Under the pieces are notes generated by a model that searched no databases, was not told the origin of the DNA, and saw nothing but the letters and a program-made list of their open reading frames with translations. DNA of 41,764 bases, from positions 1 to 41,764 of the forward strand of contig JAAZDK010000014.1 in NCBI GenBank assembly GCA_012512855.1. Reading direction: 5' to 3'. How positions within the stretch are numbered: position 1 is the stretch's first letter; the number at the start of each line of letters is the position of its first letter. The position numbers were made by a program, and so were the translations under genes. Of this stretch, positions 7,900-16,435 are shown in pieces. The DNA comes from Clostridiales bacterium. GTDB taxonomy: Bacteria; Bacillota; Clostridia; Lachnospirales; Lachnospiraceae.

Positions 7900-8412
7900 A
7901 TGTGCGGGTTTAAGAAACGTAAGGAGTTTATCGAAGAACTGTGCACGGATACATGGATGGAGCTGTACAGGTATATTTATTATAAGGTACAAAACCGCGA
8001 GGAAGCGCAGGATATAACACAGGAAAGCTATGTAAAGGCTATAACCTATCTTATGAACAATGATCTTACAGTTCACAGGATTGACTCATATCTTAAATGT
8101 ATTGCTCTCAATATAATACGTGACCGTTGGAGAAAGAAAAAGAAAAATGGCTTTAGCGTCAATATAGATGAGGCTAATGAGGAATTACTGGCAACCGAAG
8201 ACTTTACAGACTATCTTGCAGAGCAGGATGAGGTTGAAAAAGCCTTAGAAGTTCTTACAAAGGACCAGCAGATGGTCATAAGGCTTAGAATTATTAAGGG
8301 CTTTTCGGTTGAAGAGACAGCCAGGCTGATGAATAAGAAGAAGGGTACGGTCCGTGTGTTACAGTTTAGAGCCCTTAAGCAGCTGGAAAAGCTTCTGGCT
8401 CGAGGGGACTGA
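7900..8412 (+). CDS. ECF (sigma-70 family, group 4) RNA polymerase sigma factor
   Basis: 170 residues from ATG 7900, with GGGAG 5 nt upstream; a GTG at 7882 in frame has no ribosome site. Region 2 spans about residues 14-80 and includes EEAQDITQESYVKAI and a basic stretch RDRWRKKKK. A short acidic linker follows, then region 4 at about residues 112-165 with the helix-turn-helix SVEETARLMNKKKGTVRVLQFRAL. It directs transcription of an envelope-type stress regulon. The next gene, 52 nt downstream, encodes a membrane protein likely to be its anti-sigma partner, and an ECF promoter lies upstream. The C in CGFKKRK at the start is not a lipobox. Confidence 0.93.
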   Translation: MCGFKKRKEFIEELCTDTWMELYRYIYYKVQNREEAQDITQESYVKAITYLMNNDLTVHRIDSYLKCIALNIIRDRWRKKKKNGFSVNIDEANEELLATEDFTDYLAEQDEVEKALEVLTKDQQMVIRLRIIKGFSVEETARLMNKKKGTVRVLQFRALKQLEKLLARGD

Positions 8413-8464
8413 GCTGCTGGTTGGAAAGAGCTGCATATAAGAATTCATGGGAGGTAATCTTGTT

Positions 8465-10174
8465 ATGAATAAAATTAGAAGAATAGATAGGTATATTAAT
8501 ACTCTTAATAAGGAAAAAAGACCCCTGGAGCATGGTATCAAGGCCTATAGTGAAGAGCACGACAGACTGACCGGAGTTGTCAGAAGAGTTAAGGCTCTTG
8601 GGGAGATCAAATATCCGAATGAGGATTTTGAAAAGAGGCTAATTAAAGCTGTCACTGCTGAAATACCCAGCGGAAATGAAGCTACAGATGGCGGCAGGAT
8701 TGCAACCGGCACAAAGCGCAGCAACGGAATGCGCCTGATTAAAAGCGCGGTGGCCATAACGGCAGCCGCTTTTGTGGCAGCCTTTATCATGCTTTCAGTA
8801 GCTGATCAATGCTCACCAAAAGAAAGCAGCAGCTTTGTATATGCAATGGAAAAAGCGATGCAAGCTATAAAGGCTTATCATGGAATCATAGAGTACAGTG
8901 AAATTAACGGTCTGGGCGAAACAGTCCTCCAATCCAAAAAAGAGGTATGGGCAGACAGCAAAGGCAATTATTATGTAAAGGAGCTGGAGGGTGTAAGCAA
9001 GGGATGTATCACAGTCAATAACGGGCAGATGAAATGGCAAATTAGGCAGCAGGAGCAGGTGGCATATATTTTTCAGAGCTTTCCTGATCCATATCGTTTC
9101 AGCTTTGAGCTGGGCAGGGAGCTGGAGGATGTAAGGAGAGCACTGACAATCAAGGAAGTAGGTGAGGATAGTATAAGTGGCAGGGAGACGCTTATACTTG
9201 AAATCACACCGGATGCAGGCCTGCCCTACCGGCTTTGGATTGATAAGGAAAGCAAGCTGCCCCTGCAAAGAGAATCTGCTATGCAAAACGCACTTATGTA
9301 CAAGATGAGCTACAGCTTCATAGAATTTGCTGATGCTATTCCTGATGAGCTATTAAGCTACGAATTGCCTGCTGGTTTTGCTGAGATTAATAATAGTCAG
9401 CAGCAGCTGGTTGCCGGGATTGAGGAAGCCCGCAAAATTACAGGAATTCAAATTCTGTTGCCGGATAAGATACCTGACGGCTATTTTCTGGATAAAATCG
9501 CTGTGGTGAAAAGCGAGCCTTCAATACAGCTATATTATAATAAGAAAGAAAGCATAGCTATGACGGATAGTGTGCAAGGCGGCTTTCAAAAAACCAATCC
9601 GCTTGTGGTAATAAAAGGATCCCCGGCAGGGGAGTTTAAGCCGGAGCCAGGTTCGCTTCTTGGTCAAATAGGCGGCAGCAGGGCGGAGATCATCGATGAT
9701 GGTTTGATAGTATCAGTGCGCTGGCAGCAAGAGGATATGGAATACACTGTTCTTGGCAATGACAGCATGGAGGTAATTAAAGCTTTTATACGGGGAATGA
9801 CGGACGGGGAGCTGCTAATCCGGGAAAATAACAGACAGAGTGCAGAAGAACCTCAGATAAAGGTGGAGGTGGATTTTGAGGCAGAAGAAAATCAGCAAAA
9901 GAATGTAGATGCAGGTCATTCACCATGGTTGCTGGATCCGGTATACGTCAGTCAGGTATTTGCCAGTCTCTTATTATCTCCTGAAGGCATAACAGGGGAC
10001 TATCCTGTTCCCTATGAAGCCATAGAGCTGGTAGAAAATGACGGGGTATCGGCCAGGGCTGTAATCCATGATGACAAATCCGTAGCACGGGTTGTATATC
10101 TGAAAAGGCTGGTTAGACAGGATGATACAGGTATATGGACGGTGATTGGATATGATACCGATAATATCAAATAA
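8465..10174 (+). CDS. Membrane anti-sigma factor fused to RseB/LolA-like and DUF4367-like outer domains
   Basis: 569 residues. A cytoplasmic N-terminal part (1-88) presumably binds the sigma factor, one membrane helix follows (about 91-112), then a large extracytoplasmic part. Residues about 120-320 resemble the LolA/RseB-like lipoprotein-sorting fold seen in many Firmicute anti-sigma proteins. About 325-450 resembles DUF4367, and a further C-terminal domain runs to the end. No zinc anti-sigma HxxxCxxC motif is visible, so the sigma-binding domain is of another type. The start at 8465 has GGGAGGT about 10 nt upstream; the earlier ATG 8447 has none. It is probably co-transcribed with the sigma gene. 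The domain assignments are by pattern only. Confidence 0.75.
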   Translation: MNKIRRIDRYINTLNKEKRPLEHGIKAYSEEHDRLTGVVRRVKALGEIKYPNEDFEKRLIKAVTAEIPSGNEATDGGRIATGTKRSNGMRLIKSAVAITAAAFVAAFIMLSVADQCSPKESSSFVYAMEKAMQAIKAYHGIIEYSEINGLGETVLQSKKEVWADSKGNYYVKELEGVSKGCITVNNGQMKWQIRQQEQVAYIFQSFPDPYRFSFELGRELEDVRRALTIKEVGEDSISGRETLILEITPDAGLPYRLWIDKESKLPLQRESAMQNALMYKMSYSFIEFADAIPDELLSYELPAGFAEINNSQQQLVAGIEEARKITGIQILLPDKIPDGYFLDKIAVVKSEPSIQLYYNKKESIAMTDSVQGGFQKTNPLVVIKGSPAGEFKPEPGSLLGQIGGSRAEIIDDGLIVSVRWQQEDMEYTVLGNDSMEVIKAFIRGMTDGELLIRENNRQSAEEPQIKVEVDFEAEENQQKNVDAGHSPWLLDPVYVSQVFASLLLSPEGITGDYPVPYEAIELVENDGVSARAVIHDDKSVARVVYLKRLVRQDDTGIWTVIGYDTDNIK

Positions 10175-10473
10175 AATACTCATACCAGTAAGTCAAAAAA
10201 ATTGGGTGCAGCATTGTACCCATCTGATTTGGAGGCATGCAAAATTATTTGTGTGGGCAGCTTTTTATTATAATTGGTATAAAAAACTCAATAATGATAA
10301 AAAATTCATATATAAGTATTAAAGCTATAAAGAAAAATATTTTGAATAGCTGTCTTCAGATGCAAAAAAAACATTTTGCAACCTTTTGCCGAAGAGGATA
10401 AAGAGGCAGGGGGTGAAATTTAGATTTTCAAATAAAATCAAGAAAAAATTTAGTAAATTACTTAAAAAAATGC
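10175..10473 (+). other. Intergenic spacer before the ribosomal superoperon
   Basis: No gene is seen. A 7-bp hairpin GGGTGCA/TGTACCC (about 10204-10221) lies just after the anti-sigma gene but lacks a T-run, so it is a poor terminator. The rest is AT-rich, with A-tracts up to the rpsJ promoter that may act as an UP element. Confidence 0.4.
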
Positions 10474-10502
10474 TTGCCAAGTATTATTCATGATGTTATA
10501 AT
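10474..10502 (+). promoter_or_regulatory. Main promoter of the S10 ribosomal protein operon
   Basis: TTGCCA (10474-10479), 17 bp, TATAAT (10497-10502), preceded by A-rich tracts. The near-consensus boxes and optimal spacing fit a highly expressed operon. Predicted start near 10509, about 290 nt before rpsJ. Confidence 0.8.
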
Positions 10503-10508
10503 ATCTGA

Positions 10509-10797
10509 TGTTGTGACATTGATAGCGTTGAAGCGTGAGGTTGCTGCCCTTGAGGCAGGTATTTCCGTGGAGCGAAGGTCAAGTTATGAAAACTGGCGAC
10601 AAGTCACTGTACAATATAATCTTCTGCATATGGCAGATAAAACGTGTGAAGATAATCATAACAGGATCCATATAAGATTTACTGTTTAATCCGGCTTGCC
10701 CGGATTATTCCTAGAGGATATGAGGATACACACGGACGAGTGTACAGTCACCGCTTGTCGTACTGTAATTAAGTGCGAAAAGGAGGCGGCTTTTTTT
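10509..10797 (+). promoter_or_regulatory. Long untranslated leader of rpsJ
   Basis: About 290 nt between the predicted transcription start and rpsJ. Local hairpins seen: CTGCC/GGCAG (10544-10558), TCTGC/GCAGA (10623-10637), AATCCGG/CCGGATT (10688-10706, 5-nt loop), and TACAGT/ACTGTA (10743-10767) just before the ribosome site. GTGAC near 10514 can pair with GTCAC near 10605. An open frame across the first part (10474-10689) would start inside the -35 box and is not believed. A role in feedback by a ribosomal protein is plausible but unproven. Confidence 0.5.
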
Positions 10798-11118
10798 ATG
10801 GCAAATCAGCAAATAATGAGAATCACATTAAAGGCATACGATCATCATCTGGTTGATCAATCTGCAAGCAAGATTATCGACACTGTGAAGAAGACAGGCT
10901 CCAAGGTTAGCGGACCGGTTCCGTTGCCTACAAAGAAGGAGATTGTTACTATTCTGAGAGCTGTTCATAAGTATAAGGATTCCAGAGAACAGTTCGAGCA
11001 GAGAACACACAAGAGATTGATTGACATCATTGCTCCTACACAGAAGACGGTTGATGCTTTATCCAGGCTGGAGATGCCTGCAGGTATATTCATCGATATA
11101 AAGATGAAGACAAAGTAG
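10798..11118 (+). CDS. rpsJ: 30S ribosomal protein S10
   Basis: 106 residues of the small-subunit head protein S10 (also NusE, a partner of NusB in antitermination). It shows the conserved [24 protein letters not shown] start and the GPVPLPT loop that reaches toward the decoding region. ATG 10798 follows AAGGAGG and matches the family start; the same frame is open upstream to 10696 but as leader. It is first gene of the superoperon. The str-operon genes (rpsL, rpsG, fusA, tuf) often found just upstream are not here. An unusually long 292-nt spacer separates it from rplC. Confidence 0.97.
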   Translation: MANQQIMRITLKAYDHHLVDQSASKIIDTVKKTGSKVSGPVPLPTKKEIVTILRAVHKYKDSREQFEQRTHKRLIDIIAPTQKTVDALSRLEMPAGIFIDIKMKTK

Positions 11119-11162
11119 GATTGGGCGCGGGCTTTACGGCTGTGGCCTGGTGTTATCAGTCA

Positions 11163-11257
11163 AGTGATTTGTTATTAAGTGGTTTATGAGAATCACTAAA
11201 AAAGCAAGAAAATTAAGTTAATAATCCTTAGGGTTAATATATGCAATGTATTTAACC
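11163..11257 (+). other. Two hairpins in the first half of the rpsJ-rplC spacer
   Basis: AGTGATT (11163-11169) pairs with AATCACT (11191-11197), and GGTTAA (11232-11237) pairs with TTAACC (11252-11257). The first is followed by an A-run rather than a T-run, so it reads poorly as a terminator on the + strand. Both precede the more elaborate element at 11267-11380. Confidence 0.45.
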
Positions 11258-11266
11258 ATCTAGGAT

Positions 11267-11380
11267 GATCATGCAGAATGTGCGCAGTCGCACAATATGC
11301 GCAGAAAAAGCATAGTACAGGCGGATAAAAGCGATATGCAAATCTGCGTAAGGAAGGCGTCTTCCGCGCATAGCATGATC
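11267..11380 (+). promoter_or_regulatory. Multi-stem RNA element upstream of rplC
   Basis: A closing stem GATCATGC (11267-11274) / GCATGATC (11373-11380) encloses four elements: hairpin GTGCG/CGCAC (11280-11293, 4-nt loop); stem TATGCGC (11296-11302) / GCGCATA (11366-11372), directly abutting the closing stem; nested CGCAGA/TCTGCG and GCATA/TATGC (11300-11348); and hairpin GGAAG/CTTCC (11352-11365). A competing pairing GCGGAT (11321-11326) / ATCCGC (11378-11383) would break the closing stem. The element ends about 16 nt before the rplC ribosome site. It resembles a cis-regulatory leader, possibly for L3 or L4 feedback (inference). Confidence 0.6.
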
Positions 11381-11410
11381 CGCTGTAGATTAAACAGGAG
11401 GTAATAAATA

Positions 11411-12046
11411 ATGAAGAAAGCGATTTTAACTACCAAGATCGGTATGACTCAGGTTTTCGGCAAGAATGGTGAGTTAATTCCGGTAACAGTATTGCAGGCA
11501 GGTCCGCTTTATGTTACCCAGGTTAAAACCAAGGAAAACGATGGCTATGATGCAATACAGGTTGCTTTTGGCGACATTAGGGAAGGTCTTGTTAACAAGC
11601 CCAGAAAGGGTCACTTTGCAAAAGCAGGCGTTGCCGTTAAAAGATATCTCAGAGAGTTCCGTTTGGAGAATGCTTCTGATTACAAGGTTGGCCAGGAAAT
11701 CAAGGCCGATATCTTCGCAGAAGGCGACAGAGTTGATGCAATCGGTAAGACTAAGGGTAAAGGCTTCCAGGGAGCAATCAAGAGACATAATCTGCACAGA
11801 GGACCTATGAAGCATGGTTCCAAGTACCACAGACATGCAGGTTCCAATGGTGCCGCAACAACACCCGGCCGTGTATTCCCCGGCAAGCATATGCCAGGAC
11901 ATATGGGAGCTGTAAGGGCTACAGTTCAGAATCTTGAGGTAGTCAAGGTAGATGCTGATAAGAACCTTATACTTGTTAAGGGTGCGGTACCCGGAGCAAA
12001 GAAGTCCTTGGTTATGCTTAAAGAAACAGTTAAGAAGGCGAACTAG
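11411..12046 (+). CDS. rplC: 50S ribosomal protein L3
   Basis: 211 residues. It begins [15 protein letters not shown] and contains the central extension [30 protein letters not shown] that reaches the peptidyl transferase centre, with the Gln of GFQG that can be methylated in some bacteria. An early 23S rRNA assembly protein. CAGGAGGT precedes the ATG. It is followed by rplD after 26 nt, and preceded by a folded 292-nt spacer, so its translation or transcription may be separately controlled. Confidence 0.97.
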   Translation: MKKAILTTKIGMTQVFGKNGELIPVTVLQAGPLYVTQVKTKENDGYDAIQVAFGDIREGLVNKPRKGHFAKAGVAVKRYLREFRLENASDYKVGQEIKADIFAEGDRVDAIGKTKGKGFQGAIKRHNLHRGPMKHGSKYHRHAGSNGAATTPGRVFPGKHMPGHMGAVRATVQNLEVVKVDADKNLILVKGAVPGAKKSLVMLKETVKKAN

Positions 12047-12072
12047 AAGCTTTAGGAAAGGAGGAAGCATAG

Positions 12073-12693
12073 ATGGCAAACGTAGCAGTTTATAATATCG
12101 AAGGCAAGCAGGTAGGCACTATGGAGTTGAATGACGCTGTCTTCGGAGTGGAGATAAATGAGCATTTGGTACACATGGCTGTTGTACAGCAGCTGGCTAA
12201 TAAACGTCAGGGAACACAAAGTGCGAAGACACGTGCAGAAGTAAGTGGTGGCGGAAGAAAGCCCTGGAGACAGAAAGGAACCGGTCATGCAAGACAGGGT
12301 TCAATCAGAGCTCCTCAATGGAAGGGCGGCGGTGTTGTGTTTGCACCGAAGCCAAGAGATTATTCCTTTAAGATGAACAAGAAGGAAAAGGCACTGGCAA
12401 TTAAGTCGGCCTTGACATCAAGAGTTAACGAATCCAAGTTCTATGTTATAGACAATCTGACACTTGATGAAATAAAGACCAAGAAGATGAAGGCGGTTCT
12501 GGATAATCTGAATCTCAAAAAGGCATTAATCGTTCTTGACAAGAAGAATGAGAATGTTGAGCTTTCTGCCAGAAACCTCCCGAAGGTAAGAACGATTTTG
12601 GCAAACTCCATTAATGTATATGACATTTTGAAGTATGATGCCATGGTATTAACAAAGGATGCCGTTGCTCAGATCGAGGAGGTGTACGCATAA
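12073..12693 (+). CDS. rplD: 50S ribosomal protein L4
   Basis: 206 residues. The conserved exit-tunnel loop is seen as [34 protein letters not shown] (residues about 56-90), where macrolide-resistance changes are known to arise in this family. L4 is also the classic S10-operon repressor in enterobacteria; whether it acts on the structured spacers here is unknown. GGAGG precedes the ATG. Its stop overlaps the rplW start by one base (TAATG), so the two are probably translationally coupled. Confidence 0.97.
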   Translation: MANVAVYNIEGKQVGTMELNDAVFGVEINEHLVHMAVVQQLANKRQGTQSAKTRAEVSGGGRKPWRQKGTGHARQGSIRAPQWKGGGVVFAPKPRDYSFKMNKKEKALAIKSALTSRVNESKFYVIDNLTLDEIKTKKMKAVLDNLNLKKALIVLDKKNENVELSARNLPKVRTILANSINVYDILKYDAMVLTKDAVAQIEEVYA

Positions 12694-13004
12694 TGGCAGA
12701 TTTAAAATATTATGATGTAATTATTAAGCCTATTATAACCGAGAAAAGTATGAATACTTTGGCTGATAAGAAGTACACATTCAGTGTTCATCCGGAGGCT
12801 ACAAAGAGTCAGATAAAGGAAGCTGTTGAAAAGATGTTCAGCGGCGTAAAGGTTGCTAAGGTCAACACAATTAACCAGGACGGCAAGGTGCGCAGACGCA
12901 GCAGCGGTGGTAAGTTGGTAGAAGGTAGATCCTCCAAGGTTAAGAAGGCGATTGTGCAGTTGACAGATGACAGCGCTGAGATTGAGATTTTCTCAGGACT
13001 ATAA
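12693..13004 (+). CDS. rplW: 50S ribosomal protein L23
   Basis: 103 residues. It starts ADLKYYDVIIKPIITEKSMN and has the beta-hairpin region VKVAKVNTINQDGKVRRR. L23 sits at the tunnel exit and docks trigger factor and the signal recognition particle. The start overlaps the rplD stop; the ribosome site GAGGAGG lies within the end of rplD. A 107-nt spacer with its own paired stem follows before rplB. Confidence 0.97.
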   Translation: MADLKYYDVIIKPIITEKSMNTLADKKYTFSVHPEATKSQIKEAVEKMFSGVKVAKVNTINQDGKVRRRSSGGKLVEGRSSKVKKAIVQLTDDSAEIEIFSGL

Positions 13005-13023
13005 TTTGAGTTAGTAAAAGGAG

Positions 13024-13077
13024 GCGCAAGGCTGGGATTATGCAGAAGCAATTGTGAGGTGTAATCTCGCAGGGCGC
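13024..13077 (+). other. Paired element in the rplW-rplB spacer
   Basis: Nested complementarity: GCGC (13024-13027) with GCGC (13074-13077), CTG (13032-13034) with CAG (13070-13072), and GGATTA (13035-13040) with TAATCT (13062-13067). It is preceded by an orphan AAAGGAGG (about 13018) with no gene after it except a five-codon ATG frame. Confidence 0.4.
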
Positions 13078-13111
13078 TATCCAAGCTTACAAGTTGAAAG
13101 GAGTGCAAATC

Positions 13112-13954
13112 ATGGGAATTAAAGCATATAACCCATATACACCTTCCAGAAGACACATGACCGTTTCTGATTTTGCAGAGATTACCACTAATAAACCTGA
13201 GAAATCATTGCTTGTTTCTTTGAATAAGAAGTCAGGCCGTAACAATCAGGGTAAGATCACTGTAAGACATCGCGGTGGTGGTGTTAGAAGGAAATATAGA
13301 ATTATAGATTTTAAGAGAAGAAAAGACGGTATTCCGGCAACGGTTGCCACTATAGAGTATGATCCTAACAGAACAGCTAATATTGCATTGATTAAATATG
13401 CCGATGGTGAAAAGTCCTATATTATCGCACCCTATGGTCTTAAGGTCGGCGACGTTTTGATGAGCGGTGAAAGTGCGGAAGTTAAGGTTGGAAATTGCTT
13501 GCCGCTTGCCAATATTCCGGTAGGTACCGAGATTCACAACATTGAATTATATCCCGGCAAGGGAGGACAGCTGGTTCGTGCAGCAGGCAATTCAGCTCAG
13601 CTGATGGCTAAGGAAGGCAAGTATGCGACACTTCGTCTGCCTAGCGGTGAGATGAGAATGGTTCCGATAAACTGCAGAGCAACAGTTGGTCAGGTTGGCA
13701 ATATCGACCATGAGCTTATTAATGTAGGTAAGGCAGGACGCAAGCGTCACATGGGTATCAGACCTACAGTTCGTGGTTCAGTTATGAACCCGGTTGACCA
13801 TCCTCATGGTGGTGGTGAAGGTAAGACAGGTATCGGTCGTCCCGGTCCTTGTACTCCTTGGGGTAAGCCGGCTCTTGGTCTTAAGACTAGAAAGAAGAAT
13901 AAGGCTTCCAATAAGCTTATCATCAGAAGAAGAAGCGGTAGTGTAGTAAAATAA
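13112..13954 (+). CDS. rplB: 50S ribosomal protein L2
   Basis: 280 residues. The conserved peptidyl-transferase-region segment is seen near the C-terminus as [33 protein letters not shown], containing the essential histidine of the HPHGGG motif. A primary 23S binder needed for subunit joining. ATG 13112 follows AAAGGAG; an in-frame TTG at 13094 has no ribosome site and gives a non-conserved extension. rpsS follows 45 nt later. Confidence 0.97.
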   Translation: MGIKAYNPYTPSRRHMTVSDFAEITTNKPEKSLLVSLNKKSGRNNQGKITVRHRGGGVRRKYRIIDFKRRKDGIPATVATIEYDPNRTANIALIKYADGEKSYIIAPYGLKVGDVLMSGESAEVKVGNCLPLANIPVGTEIHNIELYPGKGGQLVRAAGNSAQLMAKEGKYATLRLPSGEMRMVPINCRATVGQVGNIDHELINVGKAGRKRHMGIRPTVRGSVMNPVDHPHGGGEGKTGIGRPGPCTPWGKPALGLKTRKKNKASNKLIIRRRSGSVVK

Positions 13955-13999
13955 ATTTAAAGCCAATTAATTTTTAGAATTCTAAGGAGGTTAGAATAC

Positions 14000-14281
14000 A
14001 TGGCTCGTTCACTTAAAAAGGGACCATTTGCTGATGAGCATTTATTGAAAAAGATAGATGCGCTGAATGCTGCAGGCGAGAAAACAGTTATCAAGACCTG
14101 GTCACGCCGCTCAACAATTTTCCCGCAGATGGTTGGACATACAATCGCAGTTCATGACGGCAGAAAGCATGTGCCGGTTTATATAACTGAAGATATGGTT
14201 GGTCACAAGCTGGGTGAGTTTGTTACAACCAGAACCTATAGAGGTCACGGAAAAGACGAAAAGAAAACAGGTAAGAAATAA
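14000..14281 (+). CDS. rpsS: 30S ribosomal protein S19
   Basis: 93 residues. It begins [19 protein letters not shown] and has the conserved block [42 protein letters not shown], both hallmarks of S19, which binds 16S rRNA in the head with S13. AAGGAGG precedes the ATG. rplV follows after 31 nt in the usual S10-operon order. Confidence 0.97.
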   Translation: MARSLKKGPFADEHLLKKIDALNAAGEKTVIKTWSRRSTIFPQMVGHTIAVHDGRKHVPVYITEDMVGHKLGEFVTTRTYRGHGKDEKKTGKK

Positions 14282-14312
14282 AGCGAAGATGTAATGGAAG
14301 GAGGTTCTATCC

Positions 14313-14696
14313 ATGGCTAAAGGTCATAGATCCCAGATAAAGAGACAGAGAAATGAGCAGGTTGACAATAGAGCAAGAGCAACTATATCCTATGCGAGAG
14401 TATCTGTACAGAAAGCTTGTTTCGTGTTGGATGCCATTCGCGGTAAGGATGTTAAGACTGCGCTCGGTATTCTTGCATATAATCCCAGATATGCGTCCAG
14501 CGTGATATTGAAATTATTAAAATCAGCAATCGCAAATGCTGAATATAAGAATATGGACACTGAGAAGCTTTACATTCAAGAATGTTATGCTAACCAGGGC
14601 CCGATATTAAAGAGAATCAGACCAAGAGCACGTGGCTCAGCTAACCGTATATTAAAAAGAACAAGCCATATTACAATAGTGCTTAATGAAAGATAA
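14313..14696 (+). CDS. rplV: 50S ribosomal protein L22
   Basis: 127 residues. The conserved core reads [24 protein letters not shown], and the C-terminal beta-hairpin that lines the exit tunnel ends in [22 protein letters not shown]. The N-terminal ~12 residues are a basic extension ([16 protein letters not shown]). Strong GGAGG site; rpsC starts 11 nt after the stop. Confidence 0.97.
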   Translation: MAKGHRSQIKRQRNEQVDNRARATISYARVSVQKACFVLDAIRGKDVKTALGILAYNPRYASSVILKLLKSAIANAEYKNMDTEKLYIQECYANQGPILKRIRPRARGSANRILKRTSHITIVLNER

Positions 14697-14707
14697 GGAG
14701 GGCTATA

Positions 14708-15373
14708 ATGGGACAAAAGGTTAATCCGCATGGCTTAAGAGTCGGAATAATTAATGATTGGGATTCCAGATGGTATGCCGAACGCGATTTTGCTGATAAT
14801 CTTGTTGAAGATTACAAGATAAGAAAGTTCCTGAAAGAAAAGCTGTATAGCGCAGGAATTGCAAGAATAGAGATTGAAAGAGCATCCGAAAGAATAAAAA
14901 TAATAATCCATACAGCAAAGCCCGGTGTAGTAATCGGTAAAGCAGGTGCTGAAATTGAGAATCTGAAGAATGAAGTGCAGAAGCTTACAAAGAACAGGGT
15001 AAATCTTGAAATCAAAGAGGTTAAGAAGCCTGATCTCAATGCACAGCTGGTAGCTGAGAACATTGCTTCACAGCTGGAGAACCGTATTTCCTTCAGAAGA
15101 GCGATGAAGTCTGTTATGTCAAGAACCATGAAGGCCGGTGCCAAAGGTATAAAGACTGCTGTATCCGGACGTCTTGGCGGTGCTGAAATTGCCCGTACAG
15201 AGTTCTACAGCGAGGGAACAATTCCGTTGCAGACCCTGCGTGCAAATATAGATTATGGTTTTGCAGAAGCTGACACCACCTATGGTAAGCTGGGTGTCAA
15301 GGTATGGATTTATCTTGGTGAGGTGCTTCCTAAGAAAGAAAAAGGAGCAAAAGCAGAAGGGAGCGATAACTAA
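14708..15373 (+). CDS. rpsC: 30S ribosomal protein S3
   Basis: 221 residues. An N-terminal [24 protein letters not shown] is followed by a type II KH domain with [14 protein letters not shown], then the C-terminal domain with the basic helicase-gate region [35 protein letters not shown]3 helps form the mRNA entry channel. Its stop overlaps the rplP start by one base (TAATG). Confidence 0.97.
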   Translation: MGQKVNPHGLRVGIINDWDSRWYAERDFADNLVEDYKIRKFLKEKLYSAGIARIEIERASERIKIIIHTAKPGVVIGKAGAEIENLKNEVQKLTKNRVNLEIKEVKKPDLNAQLVAENIASQLENRISFRRAMKSVMSRTMKAGAKGIKTAVSGRLGGAEIARTEFYSEGTIPLQTLRANIDYGFAEADTTYGKLGVKVWIYLGEVLPKKEKGAKAEGSDN

Positions 15374-15810
15374 TGTTAATGCCTAAGAGAGTAAAACACC
15401 GTAAGCAATTTCGTGGTAGCATGAGGGGTAAGCCCAGCAGGGGCACAACAATCAACCAGGGCGAGTACGGTATCGTAGCCATGGAGCCTGCTTGGATAAA
15501 GTCCAATCAGATTGAGGCAGCCCGTATTGCTATGACACGTTTTACAAAGCGTGGCGGTAAGGTTTATATAAAGATTTTTCCTGACAAACCCGTTACAGCA
15601 AAGCCTGCTGAGACCCGTATGGGATCCGGTAAGGGTTCAGTTGAGTACTGGGTAGCTGTTGTTAAACCGGGACGTGTGCTTTTTGAAATCGCAGGTATTC
15701 CTGAGGAAACTGCAAGAGAAGCATTACGTCTTGCATCTCACAAACTTCCGGTGAAATGTAAAATCGTTTCCCGTGCAGAATTAGAAGGCGGTGAAAACAG
15801 TGAAAATTAA
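15373..15810 (+). CDS. rplP: 50S ribosomal protein L16
   Basis: 145 residues. It starts [34 protein letters not shown], the L16 signature, and carries the conserved [29 protein letters not shown]. It binds near the A-site tRNA elbow. ATG 15373 overlaps the rpsC stop and has GGAG about 10 nt upstream, better placed than the ATG two codons later. Its end overlaps the start of rpmC. Confidence 0.96.
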   Translation: MLMPKRVKHRKQFRGSMRGKPSRGTTINQGEYGIVAMEPAWIKSNQIEAARIAMTRFTKRGGKVYIKIFPDKPVTAKPAETRMGSGKGSVEYWVAVVKPGRVLFEIAGIPEETAREALRLASHKLPVKCKIVSRAELEGGENSEN

Positions 15811-16012
15811 TAAATATCTTGAAGAATTAAGATCAAAATCTGTAACTGAATTAAACCAGGAATTAGTAGCTGCGAAAAAGGAGCTCTTTAACCTAAGATT
15901 TCAGAATGCGACCAATCAGCTGGACAACACCAGCAGAATCAAGGAAGTAAGAAGAAACATAGCAAGAATTCAGACAGTTATCTCTGAGCTTTCAAGGGCT
16001 TCCAAAAACTAA
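15800..16012 (+). CDS. rpmC: 50S ribosomal protein L29
   Basis: About 70 residues; two helices with the family block [41 protein letters not shown]. It lies by the tunnel exit next to L23. Two GTG starts are possible in frame (15791 and 15800); 15800 ([10 protein letters not shown]) is preferred because the AAGGCGG site is too close to 15791. Either way the gene overlaps the end of rplP, implying coupled translation. Confidence 0.94.
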   Translation: MKINKYLEELRSKSVTELNQELVAAKKELFNLRFQNATNQLDNTSRIKEVRRNIARIQTVISELSRASKN

Positions 16013-16065
16013 TGAGCCTGTGTTGCATGACAGTGTGACTTAAGGTTCAAGAAAGGAGTATCGTC

Positions 16066-16320
16066 GTGGAAAGAAATTTAAGAAAAGTTCGTATCGGCAA
16101 GGTCGTTAGCGACAAGATGGATAAGACGATCGTCGTTGCGGTAGTAGACAATGTTAAGCATCCTTTGTATGGAAAAATCGTAAAGAGAACCTACAAGCTG
16201 AAGGCTCATGATGAGAATAATGAGTGCAAAATCGGCGATAGAGTTAAAGTAATGGAAACAAGACCTTTATCAAAGGAAAAAAGATGGAGACTTGTTGAAA
16301 TTATAGAAAGAGCAAAGTAG
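16066..16320 (+). CDS. rpsQ: 30S ribosomal protein S17
   Basis: 84 residues. An OB-fold protein with the S17 signature [44 protein letters not shown]. It is a primary 16S rRNA binder. The GTG start at 16066 follows AAAGGAG with normal spacing; no better ATG exists. A 115-nt spacer with a hairpin separates it from rplN. Confidence 0.96.
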   Translation: MERNLRKVRIGKVVSDKMDKTIVVAVVDNVKHPLYGKIVKRTYKLKAHDENNECKIGDRVKVMETRPLSKEKRWRLVEIIERAK

Positions 16321-16366
16321 TATTTAACAAAAGCATTGTAACTGGGTATTTATATAAATCGGATAT

Positions 16367-16399
16367 AAAGCAGGGCAGGTGACCTTAGCTGCCGGCTTT
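16367..16399 (+). other. Hairpin in the rpsQ-rplN spacer
   Basis: AAAGC (16367-16371) pairs with GCTTT (16395-16399), and GGCAG (16374-16378) pairs with CTGCC (16389-16393), a 10-bp interrupted stem around a 10-nt loop. No T-run follows, so it is more likely an mRNA structure, possibly for stability or translation control of rplN, than a terminator. Confidence 0.45.
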
Positions 16400-16435
16400 G
16401 TATTAGTTGACTATGCAACTGAAAGGAGTATTAGC

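Noticed and set aside
10474-10689. 71-codon open frame upstream of rpsJ
   Set aside because: Its TTG start lies in the -35 box of the rpsJ promoter, it has no ribosome site, and the product has no recognisable motif; the region is better explained as leader RNA.
11163-11197. Terminator between rpsJ and rplC
   Set aside because: The 7-bp stem has a 21-nt loop and is followed by A residues, not T residues, on the coding strand.
11474-12079. Long antisense open frames inside ribosomal genes (for example opposite rplC)
   Set aside because: They mirror strongly coding sequence, lack ribosome sites and encode low-quality cysteine/leucine-rich products; treated as shadows.
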